Shown here: piece by piece, positions 54,410-63,093 of the stretch
Layout: each line of letters begins with the position of its first letter
Numbering within the stretch: the first letter of the stretch is position 1
Assembly: GCF_042664895.1 (NCBI RefSeq)
Contig: NZ_JBHTBQ010000044.1
Span: forward strand, 434,001 to 498,000
From: Iodobacter arcticus
GTDB taxonomy: Bacteria > Pseudomonadota > Gammaproteobacteria > Burkholderiales > Chitinibacteraceae
Length of the DNA stretch: 64,000 nucleotides
Direction of reading: 5' to 3'
Translations under genes and position numbers: made by a program
The notes under the pieces: generated by a model
Databases searched by the model: none
Told to the model about the DNA's origin: nothing
The model's input: the letters and a program-made list of their open reading frames with translations, nothing else

Positions 54410-55546
54410 ATGCCTCTTAAATGCATACGTAATGATGAAGATAACCAAGTTATATTTTCATTTGATTACATCATCGAGGATTGGAATTTACTTAAAGAAA
54501 AAAACAAAAAAATAAAACACTTAAATATGCATTGCTGCGGTGCTAATACAATCCTCAAGACATCTAAATTAGGAACTCAGTTTTTTGCACATGCTAAAGG
54601 GGGGGATTGCTTTGTTCAGAAAGAAACAGCAGAGCATTTACATGCAAAAAATATTATTGCGTGTGCAATTCGAAAAGCGGGTTGGATTGTTGATATTGAA
54701 CATGCAGGACAAACTGCTGCTGGTGAAAAATGGATTGCGGACGTAATTGCTATAAGTGAAAAAGCAAAAATAGCGTTTGAAGTTCAATGGTCTCGCCAAG
54801 ATGATATTGAAACATTGAGAAGGCAAGAACGATACAGAGAATCAGGAGTAAGAGCTCTTTGGTTGATGCGTCAATATGCCTTCCCTCTTGAAAAAGCTAC
54901 GCCCGCATTCAGACTCTGTTATGAAGAAGCGGAAAATAATTTTTCCGTTTTACTTCCTTCTATTAAAAGTAGGGTCTTCCTAAATGCTAGAAATAAAGAC
55001 GACCCAATCTATTGGCAGCAAAGTATTAGTCTTCAAGACTTTATTTTTGGTGCTTTGCATGGTTGCCTGAAGTTTGCACCTGCACTAGGTGTGTCAATGC
55101 CAGTTGATATTCATGGCTCCAGTGCAGAATGTTGGCGATGCCACAAGCAGACAACCTTAATCACTGGTATTTATTATCAGGTTGGACAAGTTTTTCCTGA
55201 TCATCAAGAAGTGGAAGTTTCCATTTATGATTTTTCAGAAGAGGATAATACTAGTCCATTACTTAAAGAGCTTTTTCCACAGGATCTTCGTGCACAGCAT
55301 CAGATTGGAAGCATAAAACCTCGATATAGTAAAACTCAGGGCGAAGCTTATATGTCCAATGGCTGTTTCCATTGTGATGCACTTATGGGGCGTTTTTTTG
55401 ACCATGATTATTGCTATGATGCTGAAAAACTTTACACTATAAATTCTGTTTTACATGATTCACTCGTGCAGCCTGAAGAGTGGGAGGATTCCCAAGTGAA
55501 TCTTTGGTGGTTCGATAGGCAGAAATTGGAATTTTTACTTAAATAG
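54410..55546 (+). CDS. CoiA-like nuclease with zinc ribbon
   Basis: 378 residues. N-terminal domain with HCCGANTILKTSKLGTQFFAH; nuclease core ETAEHLHAKNIIACAIRKAGW, ADVIAISEKAKIAFEVQWSRQ (Asp111, Glu124, Gln126: PD-(D/E)XK of CoiA type), then a C-x2-C (ECWRC) and a second C-x2-C (GCFHC) zinc ribbon. CoiA family members act in competence or appear next to defence genes. The C-terminal half is not shared with classical CoiA as far as I can tell. Confidence 0.85.
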   Translation: MPLKCIRNDEDNQVIFSFDYIIEDWNLLKEKNKKIKHLNMHCCGANTILKTSKLGTQFFAHAKGGDCFVQKETAEHLHAKNIIACAIRKAGWIVDIEHAGQTAAGEKWIADVIAISEKAKIAFEVQWSRQDDIETLRRQERYRESGVRALWLMRQYAFPLEKATPAFRLCYEEAENNFSVLLPSIKSRVFLNARNKDDPIYWQQSISLQDFIFGALHGCLKFAPALGVSMPVDIHGSSAECWRCHKQTTLITGIYYQVGQVFPDHQEVEVSIYDFSEEDNTSPLLKELFPQDLRAQHQIGSIKPRYSKTQGEAYMSNGCFHCDALMGRFFDHDYCYDAEKLYTINSVLHDSLVQPEEWEDSQVNLWWFDRQKLEFLLK

Positions 55547-55646
55547 CCGCCCATTAGTGTGATGGTTTTAGTAAATAATATATTTTAAATTCGGATATAA
55601 AAATATATTTTTATATTAAAGTTAAAAAGGAAATTAATAAATAATT

Positions 55647-55880
55647 ATGGAAGAAAATATTAAATTACTGATTAATCAGCGTGAATCGATTAATCAAGAG
55701 TTGAAAAATATTGCACTTCAAGAACTTGGAAAAGTGGCATTACTATATTGTACTATCTATGGTAATGAACAAGGTGTTCTGGAAGCTGGAGAGGATCTCT
55801 GCACTATTATTGCCCCTGAAATAATGGGCTCTTCTGGATGGGCGAATTTAGTTAGCCATTTGAAAAAAATTAGTGGGTAA
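55647..55880 (+). CDS. Small helical protein
   Basis: 77 residues: NIKLLINQRESINQELKNIALQELGKVALLYCTIYGNEQGVLEAGEDL. Helical, no family. Followed at once by a terminator, so it ends the transcript with the CoiA-like gene. Confidence 0.6.
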   Translation: MEENIKLLINQRESINQELKNIALQELGKVALLYCTIYGNEQGVLEAGEDLCTIIAPEIMGSSGWANLVSHLKKISG

Positions 55881-55900
55881 TATGTTTTTAAAAAGTGAAG

Positions 55901-55927
55901 CCCAACCATCGCTGGCTGGGTTTTTTT
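55901..55927 (+). terminator. Intrinsic terminator
   Basis: CCCAACC-ATCGCT-GGCTGGG (one mismatch) followed by seven T. Confidence 0.88.
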
Positions 55928-56207
55928 ATGCCTAATAAAATTTTTTTTTTAGATATGGATGATTTAACGAGACAAAGATAATTTATTTTCTTATGTCCCT
56001 AAATGATTATTGTTAGTATGCAACTTTATATAAAAATGCATTATTAATTATTTAAAATTAATTATTAATATTTTTTTTCATGCTTTGTATTTACACTTCT
56101 GAGTTCGTATACATATTAGCTATGGGTTGATGATATATTTTAAACAGTGCCGGGTAAGTCTATAGAATAGTAATGGTGTACTTTGCAAAAATAACAAAGG
56201 AAAGTAA
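55928..56207. other. AT-rich intergenic
   Basis: 280 bp, very AT-rich; no gene. The promoter of the next gene is presumably here; AAAGGA ribosome site at 56196. Confidence 0.5.
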
Positions 56208-58007
56208 ATGGAAGGGAATGATAAATTTGAGTATTTAGAGATGCCCGAAGACATATATCTTGTTTATCAGAAAGATGGCATAACATCTAAAGACTTAGAC
56301 GTATTAGTTCGCTACTGGACACGAAAGGACGGCAAGTTTGCAGAAACTGTCCAAGAAATTGCTAAATCACATGGTATTGCAAGCAGCAAAGTATCTGTTT
56401 GGCTAGATAGGTTATCTGTGTCGGTAACATTAGGACGGGAAGAGCTGACCTGTATTAATTGTGGAGTTGCCCCTGAGATAAGAAACCGCTCTGATTATCA
56501 ACGCTGCGGAAGTCGAGTATCAATGAAACTAGACAAAGATGGCTTTTGTAAAGAGTGCGCGAGTAAGCACAAACCTTTGGACCCTAGTGGTAAATGGGTA
56601 CTAGGTCACTTAACACGCACTCAGCTTGATGAGCTAGTCGAAGCTTATTACTCGCAGGAAGACTGTGCAAAACTGGTGCAATCTTATGAGATCAATCTCA
56701 ATCCTGTTGAGTTTGCAAAAGACCTCAATTGCACTATGAAGTACGGAAAATGTCGTCATTGTAGCGAGAGTTATTCTGACGTGGCCTTGAGTCAAGGGGA
56801 GTACTGTGAAGGTGTTACTGAGCGCCATGTTATCTGTACAAAATGTGAGCATCAGGCTCGAGTGGATATTGAGCGCTATGGCACACCTCAAGATCAAAAT
56901 TATGGTTTATCGTTTGTCGCTGTTGAATACACAACAATAAAAGGCATGCCGCAATGCGAATGTAAACAATGCAAAGCAGAGCGTAATCGAGATCCTAAGA
57001 ACCGTCGTCAGATTATTCTGAACACCTATAAGCAACCCAAAGTCCTTGTTGATATTCAGGATCTTTCATTGCATCAAATAGTATGTTTGCTCGGCATGCT
57101 GTGGAGTCGTACTTCTGAAGATAACCCAGATATATTACTTTCTTCAAATATAGAGCGAATGCCGCTGACGCCGGGGGATCACAATAAGTGGGATTGGATG
57201 CGGCTATTAACAAAGGAATCAGTTATCTATGTGGATGCGGAAAAGTCGCCACTAAATGCATTCGAAGAAGAAGATATCAGTTCGTATTTCATGAGTCGAG
57301 TTGTCTATGCTCTTAATGTTACCTTGAATCAAGAAACTGCTTGTGAGCCCGCAGAACTACTCTCTGCCCTAGTGGATAAATTCCGGAAAGGTTTTTGGCA
57401 GTCCCGTTGGACGGAGGAGCTATTACCCGTTTGGAAAGACATTGGTGTTGATGAGTCTATTGCTTATGTGGAAGAACGCGCAGAGCATTACAATCTCGAC
57501 ATTCCTAATCAGGATAAATTGCGAGAAATTTTTCTTGGATTATTGGATGATTTTAGCGTAGCTGAAATCTGGTACATGATTTCAGTGGCCTATATGAATG
57601 CTGCTGCATTTAGCAAGACCAAAGCGTGTAATTCTAAATCACATGCAACTAACATTATCCCATCTAAGATCGTGAACTTAGCCAAGCAACCACGAAGCAA
57701 AATTAAATCATGGGGTCGAATCAAGAACCTTCCTCAGAGTGCGGTGACCCAAGCACTATTCGACATCATACTTCCTAGCGAAAATGATGCAGGTTTTAAC
57801 CATATTCCTAGACAGACATGGAAAAAATTACTTAATAAGCATCTTGCTCGTAACGCTGATCATTCACAACAAATATTCATGGAAAGATATCCATTAGCTC
57901 CAGATGAGGTTTTACGTGAGCTAGCTGAGGAGTATGGAGATTGGCGGATCGATACGTTGGTTGAATATGCTATTGCAGCTAGAGCACGTTTAAACAGTAA
58001 TGATTGA
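56208..58007 (+). CDS. 599-residue multi-zinc-finger protein of unknown family
   Basis: HTH-like N-terminus (AETVQEIAKSHGIASSKVSVWLDRLS, ~40-70), then at least four Cys pairs: CINCGV, CKECAS, CRHCSE, CTKCEH, CECKQC (~80-265), i.e. two or three zinc ribbons. The C-terminal ~300 residues are helical (LSLHQIVCLLGMLWSR; DFSVAEIWYMISVAYMNAAAF; WKKLLNKHLARNADHSQQIF). No enzyme motif seen. Could be a DNA-binding accessory or a defence component; no family recognised. Good ribosome site (AAAGGAAAGTAAATG). Confidence 0.8.
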   Translation: MEGNDKFEYLEMPEDIYLVYQKDGITSKDLDVLVRYWTRKDGKFAETVQEIAKSHGIASSKVSVWLDRLSVSVTLGREELTCINCGVAPEIRNRSDYQRCGSRVSMKLDKDGFCKECASKHKPLDPSGKWVLGHLTRTQLDELVEAYYSQEDCAKLVQSYEINLNPVEFAKDLNCTMKYGKCRHCSESYSDVALSQGEYCEGVTERHVICTKCEHQARVDIERYGTPQDQNYGLSFVAVEYTTIKGMPQCECKQCKAERNRDPKNRRQIILNTYKQPKVLVDIQDLSLHQIVCLLGMLWSRTSEDNPDILLSSNIERMPLTPGDHNKWDWMRLLTKESVIYVDAEKSPLNAFEEEDISSYFMSRVVYALNVTLNQETACEPAELLSALVDKFRKGFWQSRWTEELLPVWKDIGVDESIAYVEERAEHYNLDIPNQDKLREIFLGLLDDFSVAEIWYMISVAYMNAAAFSKTKACNSKSHATNIIPSKIVNLAKQPRSKIKSWGRIKNLPQSAVTQALFDIILPSENDAGFNHIPRQTWKKLLNKHLARNADHSQQIFMERYPLAPDEVLRELAEEYGDWRIDTLVEYAIAARARLNSND

Positions 58008-58474
58008 GTTTGCTGAGTAAAATTATGTACTCATGGGGAAGGTCACGTGCTTGGAAATAGGGTATTTATAAGCGAAAATTTATTCTCTGTGCTTAATATT
58101 TAAGTAGACGTCATGGCCGTTTTGGCTGGATATCGTAAATCTGATGGCTAGGGCTGAATGGGGTCTCTTTAGCCAATTAGGGCATAAACCCTCATAAACA
58201 CAGGGTTCTGTTTCGAAGAGTAACCATTGGTCGGATAGTCTCTCTGTTCTCAGTCGCAGAATGCTAAGTGATTTACTTTTCGAACCACCTCCCCGCAAAC
58301 CCGCATAAATGCTGGGGCCTGCCTCAGGATCGGTCCTGAGGGTAGCAGAGAACAGAGAGAGAAAAAGGGAGAAAAACAGAGAGAAATAGGCCAAAATGGG
58401 CTTGAAGTATGGGGGGTAGGTCGTGAGGTAAAAAGCCTGAAAGCCGCTCCGTTGTTGGGTTTACGGACAATGAA
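58008..58474. other. Intergenic between cargo and tmRNA
   Basis: 467 bp. Antisense frames exist without a coding look. A CCTCAGGA-TCGG-TCCTGAGG inverted repeat lies at about 58322-58342. No tmRNA 3'-end duplicate is present. Confidence 0.55.
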
Positions 58475-58502
58475 AAGCCCCAACAGATAACTGTTGGGGC
58501 TT
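58475..58502 (-). terminator. tmRNA terminator
   Basis: AAGCCCCAACAG-TTAT-CTGTTGGGGCTT on the minus strand followed by TTC; 8 nt past the tmRNA 3' end. Confidence 0.88.
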
Positions 58503-58509
58503 CGTGTAC

Positions 58510-58874
58510 TGGTGGAGCCGGCGGGAGTCGAACCCGCGTCCGGAAGCACTCTATAGTGAGTTCTACATACTTAGTCATGTCATTTGGTTTTAATTCCCGA
58601 CCACGCCGACCGACAGGCTTGGAGAGAACGAGTTACCTTAGATTTAGCCTCTGCCCAAGTAACCCGAGCAAAAGCGATCCCATCTTAATGACTCTGCGTA
58701 TCGTTTTTAGGCGACCTACCCGATGGGCCCTGTAGTGCAGAGTCTAGCGCGATTAAGCGGCTAGAGCGTAGTTATTGTCGTTTGCGACTATATAAATTCA
58801 GTGTTTTACGGGAATCTGAGACCCCGGTATGCCCTCATCCACTTTGCAACCCCCGTCGAAACCATGGCGGCCCC
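58510..58874 (-). ncRNA. ssrA: tmRNA (one-piece), tag ANDNNYALAA
   Basis: 365 nt. 5' end GGGGCCGCCATGGTTTCGAC pairs with the 3' end (CCGGCTCCACCA); T-arm GGTTCGACTCCCGCC. The tag frame GCA AAC GAC AAT AAC TAC GCT CTA GCC GCT TAA runs 58785-58753. Encoded CCA at 58512-58510. Frees stalled ribosomes with SmpB and marks the product for degradation. Confidence 0.98.
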
Positions 58875-58888
58875 AATGAAGATCTCTG

Positions 58889-58917
58889 ATTATACGCGTA
58901 AGCCTGCTCTTGCACAA
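58889..58917 (-). promoter_or_regulatory. tmRNA promoter
   Basis: TATAAT (58894-58889, minus) with TTGTGC 17 nt upstream (58917-58912); transcription would start a few nt before the mature 5' end at 58874. Confidence 0.78.
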
Positions 58918-59225
58918 CGATTGCCTTTGTTACCGCTTGTTTCTAGTGAAGCTTGCTGTCTGTGATTGCTTAATTTTCTAGAGATAACAAAGGCTTATGT
59001 GGGGTTAGATAAAGGGGGTTAGGGGAGTTTGTACTATTGGGGCGATTGTTGTCGCTGAAACAGTGTTAAATCCCCCTCAATCCCCTTTTACAAAGGGGGA
59101 GGCTAAGGCAAAAAACCTTAGGTGAACGGCATTACCTCAATCCCCTTTTATCAAGGGGAAGGCTAAGGTCAAAAACCTTAGGTGAACGGGATTAGGGCGT
59201 AGCGTATTGCCGCCCTTTATTTAAA
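58918..59225. other. Intergenic with 60-bp tandem repeat
   Basis: Only the tandem repeat listed below and no gene. Confidence 0.6.
59075..59194. repeat. 60-bp tandem duplication with hairpins
   Basis: Units 59075-59134 and 59135-59194 are ~90% identical. Each contains CCCCTTTTA-CAAAGGGG-like and TAAGG...CCTTA inverted repeats. It lies downstream of gph and upstream of the tmRNA promoter. Confidence 0.88.
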
Positions 59226-59879
59226 TTAGTTTGGCAGGTGTTGAAGTAGATCAAGCGGGTGGGCGATGCGGTGGTCTGCGCCCCATTCATGGGGTTTGTC
59301 GTTGTCGCTGATATAGCCATAATCGGCCAATACGGTGCGCATGCCTACCTTGCGGCCTGCTTCGATATCGCGCTCGGCGTCCCCTACATAGATGCAGTGG
59401 GCCGGATCAACGCCGAGTTGGGCGGCTGCAAAATACATGGGTTTGGCGTCTGGCTTGGCCACGCCGACGGTGTCCCCCGAAACCACTACGCCGGGGCGGC
59501 TGGGGAAGGGGAGTTGGGCGATCAGCGGGTCGGTATAGCGGGCGGGCTTATTGGTGACGATGCCCCATTGCAGGCCACGGGCGGCAATTTTTTCGATCAG
59601 GGCGTGAATGCCTTCAAAGAGGGCGGTTTCTTCACAGAGACCGGTTTCATACAGGGCTAGAAAACGCTCACGCAGCGCGGCAAACTGCTCGTCTTGCGGA
59701 ATAACTCCAAAGCCCAGCTCGATCAGGCCGCGTGCGCCGTGAGATGCCAGTGGGCGGATGGCGGAGTAAGGCTGCGGTTTGCGGCCTTCTTCGGCAAGCA
59801 GACGGTTGAGTGCGGCGCCTAAATCAGGTGCGGTGTCAGCCAGCGTGCCGTCAAGATCGAACAGGACTGCGGTAATCAT
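59226..59879 (-). CDS. gph: Phosphoglycolate phosphatase
   Basis: 217 residues. HAD motif I LFDLDGTLADTAPDL, motif II VTNKPARYTDP, motif III/IV GVAKPDAKPMYF and YVGDAERDIEAG. Removes phosphate from 2-phosphoglycolate. Directly downstream of ubiG, the usual beta-proteobacterial order. Confidence 0.94.
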   Translation of the reverse strand: MITAVLFDLDGTLADTAPDLGAALNRLLAEEGRKPQPYSAIRPLASHGARGLIELGFGVIPQDEQFAALRERFLALYETGLCEETALFEGIHALIEKIAARGLQWGIVTNKPARYTDPLIAQLPFPSRPGVVVSGDTVGVAKPDAKPMYFAAAQLGVDPAHCIYVGDAERDIEAGRKVGMRTVLADYGYISDNDKPHEWGADHRIAHPLDLLQHLPN

Positions 59880-59917
59880 GGAGTTTTCCTTGTGAGGTTT
59901 AAATGGATTTGCTTGAT

Positions 59918-60628
59918 TTAAGGGGCTTTCCTTGTGGCAATCAGGTAGTTCACGGCAGCATCGTCATCGAGCTTATAGATTTTGGTGAGCGGGTTATAGC
60001 TTAGGCCGCTCAGTGATACGGTTTCGATTTCTGCGTTTCGAGTCATGCGGGCAAGCTCGGACGGCTTGATAAATTTGGCGTAGTCGTGCGTGCCGCGTGG
60101 CAGCATGCCTAAGACGTATTCAGCGCCCACCACGGCCAGCAGATAGCTTTTGGCATTGCGGTTTAGGGTAGAAAAGAACACCCAGCCGCCGGGTTTGACG
60201 AGGCGGGCGCAGGCTGCTACTACGCTGGCCGGGCTGGGTACGTGCTCTAGCATTTCCATGCAGGTCACGATGTCGTAACTTTCCGGCTCTTCCGTGGCGA
60301 GCTGCTCCACTGGCACACAGCGGTAATCGACTTCCAGTTTTGATTCAAATAAGTGCAGTTTGGCGACTTTTAGCGATTTTTCTGCCAGATCAATGCCGGT
60401 GACGTTCGCGCCATGGCGAGCTAAGCCTTCGGCTAGAATGCCGCCGCCGCAGCCTACATCGAGGATTTTTTTGCCAGCCAGCTCAACGTGCTTTTGCATA
60501 AAATCGATGCGTAGCGGGTTGATCTCGTGCAGAGGTTTGAATTCGCTCTCGGTATCCCACCATTTATGGGCAAGGGCAGAGAATTTGGCGATCTCGGAAG
60601 GGTCAACATTGATATTTGCTTCAGTCAT
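59918..60628 (-). CDS. ubiG: Ubiquinone biosynthesis O-methyltransferase
   Basis: 236 residues from ATG 60628, overlapping the mtaD stop; upstream start codons are inside mtaD. NVDPSEIAKFSALAHKWWDTESEFKPLHEINPLR is the UbiG start; SAM site LDVGCGGGILAEGLA; ends DDAAVNYLIATRKAP. Carries out the two O-methylations of ubiquinone. Confidence 0.97.
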   Translation of the reverse strand: MTEANINVDPSEIAKFSALAHKWWDTESEFKPLHEINPLRIDFMQKHVELAGKKILDVGCGGGILAEGLARHGANVTGIDLAEKSLKVAKLHLFESKLEVDYRCVPVEQLATEEPESYDIVTCMEMLEHVPSPASVVAACARLVKPGGWVFFSTLNRNAKSYLLAVVGAEYVLGMLPRGTHDYAKFIKPSELARMTRNAEIETVSLSGLSYNPLTKIYKLDDDAAVNYLIATRKAP

Positions 60629-61935
60629 CAGGCTTCCTTTTTGATGCGTTGTTGCCAGCGGCGAGCGCGGTTTAGCGTTTCGCCAGTGTTTAAGCTGAGG
60701 TGTTGTCCGGCTTGATAAACGCAGCGTCCGGCAATCCATACATGGCTAACTTGTGAGCGATCTGCTGCATAGACAAGTTGTGAAATGGGGTCGTAGCAGG
60801 GCTGGGTTGCAGCTGCAGATAGATCAACGGCGATCAGATCTGCTTGTTTGCCTACTTTAATGCTGCCTATTTTATCATCGAGGCGCATGGCTTTGGCAGC
60901 GTTTAGGGTAGTCATTTCTAAAGCCTGCCAAGCGGGGATAGCTTCGGCATTATTTGCCTGGGCTTTGGCGAGTAGTGCAGCAAGGCGCATTTCGGCAAAT
61001 AGATCGATTTTATTATTACTGGCGGCACCATCGGTGCCAATGCTTACATTGATGCCTGCTTGCTGCATGGCATGAATACGGGCGATGCCGGAGGCGAGCT
61101 TTAAATTACTGGCTGGATTATGTGCAATATTCACGCCGTGCTTAGCAAGTAGGGCAATCTCTGTATCGCTGGTGTGCACCATGTGTGCCGCAACTAAATT
61201 TGATCCTAAAAAACCCAGCGCAGCGAGTCGTTCTAGCGGGCGCACCCCGTATTGTTTCAGGCTATTTTTGATTTCATCCTGCGTTTCATGGATATGGCTG
61301 TGCAAGCCTAGATCAAGCTCATCGGCCAGCGTAATGACTCGGCTAAAGGTGTCGTCGCTCACCGTATAGGGCGCATGGGGGGCTAGGGTGAAATGCACCA
61401 AGGGCTCGCCGCTAAATTCGGCGCGTGAGGCGAGCGCTTTTTTGATATAGCCATCCGCATCAGAGGCGTAGGGCGTGGGAAATTCTAAAATGCTGCAACC
61501 AATGCCCATCCGAAATCCGCAAGAAACGGCGGCGCGGGCTACGGCGCTGTGCTCAAAATACATATCGTTGGCACAGGTAGTGCCACCAGCAATCATTTCC
61601 ATAATGGCGAGCGTGGTGCCATCAAAAATAAAATCATCAGAAACATGAGCGGTTTCGGCGGGCCAGATATGCTGGTGCAGCCAGGTCATAAGCGCTAGAT
61701 CATCGGCATAGCCGCGCAATAAGCTCATGGCCGAATGGGTGTGGGTATTAATCAGGCCGGGTAGTAGCACATGTTCTGCGAGTAAGGTTTCTTTGGCGCT
61801 AGGGTAGGCGATACGCGCGGCACTGAGCGGCATAATTTGCACAATGCGTTCATGATCAGTAATAACAGCATGATCGCTGAGTACAGTAGCATGAGGTTCG
61901 ATTGGAATAAGCCAGCGCGGAGCAATAATCTGCAT
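60628..61935 (-). CDS. mtaD: 5-methylthioadenosine/S-adenosylhomocysteine deaminase
   Basis: 435 residues, TRZ/ATZ-type amidohydrolase. Metal ligands INTHTHSAM, HSHIHET, AAHMVH and GTDGAASNNKIDL. Deaminates MTA/SAH to recover purine and methyl-cycle intermediates. First gene of mtaD-ubiG-gph, with ubiG coupled by overlap. Confidence 0.93.
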   Translation of the reverse strand: MQIIAPRWLIPIEPHATVLSDHAVITDHERIVQIMPLSAARIAYPSAKETLLAEHVLLPGLINTHTHSAMSLLRGYADDLALMTWLHQHIWPAETAHVSDDFIFDGTTLAIMEMIAGGTTCANDMYFEHSAVARAAVSCGFRMGIGCSILEFPTPYASDADGYIKKALASRAEFSGEPLVHFTLAPHAPYTVSDDTFSRVITLADELDLGLHSHIHETQDEIKNSLKQYGVRPLERLAALGFLGSNLVAAHMVHTSDTEIALLAKHGVNIAHNPASNLKLASGIARIHAMQQAGINVSIGTDGAASNNKIDLFAEMRLAALLAKAQANNAEAIPAWQALEMTTLNAAKAMRLDDKIGSIKVGKQADLIAVDLSAAATQPCYDPISQLVYAADRSQVSHVWIAGRCVYQAGQHLSLNTGETLNRARRWQQRIKKEA

Positions 61936-62130
61936 GGAATGATCTCGAATTAATCGATCAGAATAGTGGTTTTTATTTTTTATTGAATAGCCATAATTGC
62001 AGTCGCTGAATCTGCTTTAAGCATTGATTATAAAGGTATAGTTAATTTAATTAAGCGTATGTAATCTGCTTGTCATTTTTTGCAATTGATATTTTTTATA
62101 TGACTTTTGAATTGTTTGATTTAGAAAAAC

Positions 62131-62162
62131 AAAAAGCCGACCTTGCGGTCGGCTTTTTTTAA
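62131..62162. terminator. Intrinsic terminator after lipoprotein gene
   Basis: AAAAAGCCGACC-TTGC-GGTCGGCTTTTTTTT: stem flanked by A and T runs, so able to work on both strands; serves the minus-strand lipoprotein gene. Confidence 0.92.
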
Positions 62163-62180
62163 AGCGGTACTGCCTGCAAA

Positions 62181-62375
62181 TTACTTAGCAGCAGAAGCTT
62201 CGGAAGCAGCAGCTTCGGAAGCAACTGGAGCTGCTTCAACAACAGCAGAAGCTGCTTCAACAACAGCTGATGCTGCTTCAACAACAGCAGAAGCTGCTTC
62301 AACAGGAGCTTCAGTTTTGCCGCAAGCAGACAGAGCAACAGCGATCAGAGCAGCAACTAGCAGGGACTTTTTCAT
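62181..62375 (-). CDS. Small repeat-rich lipoprotein
   Basis: 64 residues from ATG 62375 (AAAGGTA upstream). MKKSLLVAALIAVALSACG is a signal with lipobox LSAC; the mature part is five copies of EAASAVV / EAAPVAS-type heptads with no hydrophobic core. Likely a lipid-anchored, Lpp-like or spacer peptide. Function unknown. Confidence 0.82.
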   Translation of the reverse strand: MKKSLLVAALIAVALSACGKTEAPVEAASAVVEAASAVVEAASAVVEAAPVASEAAASEASAAK

Positions 62376-62586
62376 TATGAACTTACCTTTGACAGAGACG
62401 AATGGGACAAACGAAATTAAATAGGTGCAATCAACCGTGGATCGATGCTGAAAAACTGCAATCATTCAGTGACCGACCGACAGCGCAAATAATATCACGT
62501 TTTATTTGAAAGAACAGTCCAACAGATTATGAATACTGCTATTTAGGCAAGAATTCTGCAACGCCATGTAACAACATGTTAAATAT
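62376..62586. other. Intergenic upstream of lipoprotein
   Basis: Contains the lipoprotein promoter region; nothing else seen. Confidence 0.5.
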
Positions 62587-63093
62587 CTATAAATATAAGC
62601 GCTGCCATTCATTGCTTGGGCTGGATTGCTCCCAAAGGGCATTAAATTGCTGTTGCATCATCGCAACAATGCGTGAATCAGTGGTTATTTCGCCTCTTGG
62701 CCAATCAAAATGATAACGATGTAACAAGCATGTTTTATCGGCAAGAATAAAGCCTTGTTGCCAGTTAGAACAAGATTCATGTGCAAGCCGTAACTCAATT
62801 CTTTGTGGGAACCTTTCTGTCAATTGTAAAAATTGCGGACAGCGCTGGCTAAGGTAGTGAATATCAAAGCAAATCAGGCGCAAATACCCCGGTGGATTAG
62901 CTGTAAAAAACGCCCATAAGGCATCAAAAATAGCCCGGCTGCCCAGATCACAGTGTGAAAAGTTGCGTTCGCAAAGGAGCAATTCTTGTTGCGCCGAGCC
63001 CATGATTTGCGCCACGGCTTGCGGATAAGCCGCGTAGGCGTCAAAAGTTTGTGCTTCAGGAGAGCTGTAAATAGCCATATTCGTAGCATTCAT
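62587..63093 (-). CDS. DUF7931-type (PLD-like) protein
   Basis: 168 residues (or 163 from ATG 63078). AQQELLLCERNFSHCDLGSRAIFDAL, LRLICFDIHYLSQRCPQFLQL, ILADKTCLLHRYHFDWPRGEI. PLD-like layout without the HKD motif. Coupled to roxA (overlap), a pair conserved in the order by recall. Confidence 0.78.
   Translation of the reverse strand: MNATNMAIYSSPEAQTFDAYAAYPQAVAQIMGSAQQELLLCERNFSHCDLGSRAIFDALWAFFTANPPGYLRLICFDIHYLSQRCPQFLQLTERFPQRIELRLAHESCSNWQQGFILADKTCLLHRYHFDWPRGEITTDSRIVAMMQQQFNALWEQSSPSNEWQRLYL

Noticed and set aside
58474..58540. tmRNA 3' end as attachment site of the prophage or cargo
   Set aside because: I found no duplicate of the tmRNA 3' end elsewhere in the window, and the integrase is a serine type, which usually uses short cores. 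The other end could lie outside the window.
58080..58578. Antisense frames between cargo and tmRNA
   Set aside because: They run into the tmRNA terminator and tmRNA itself.
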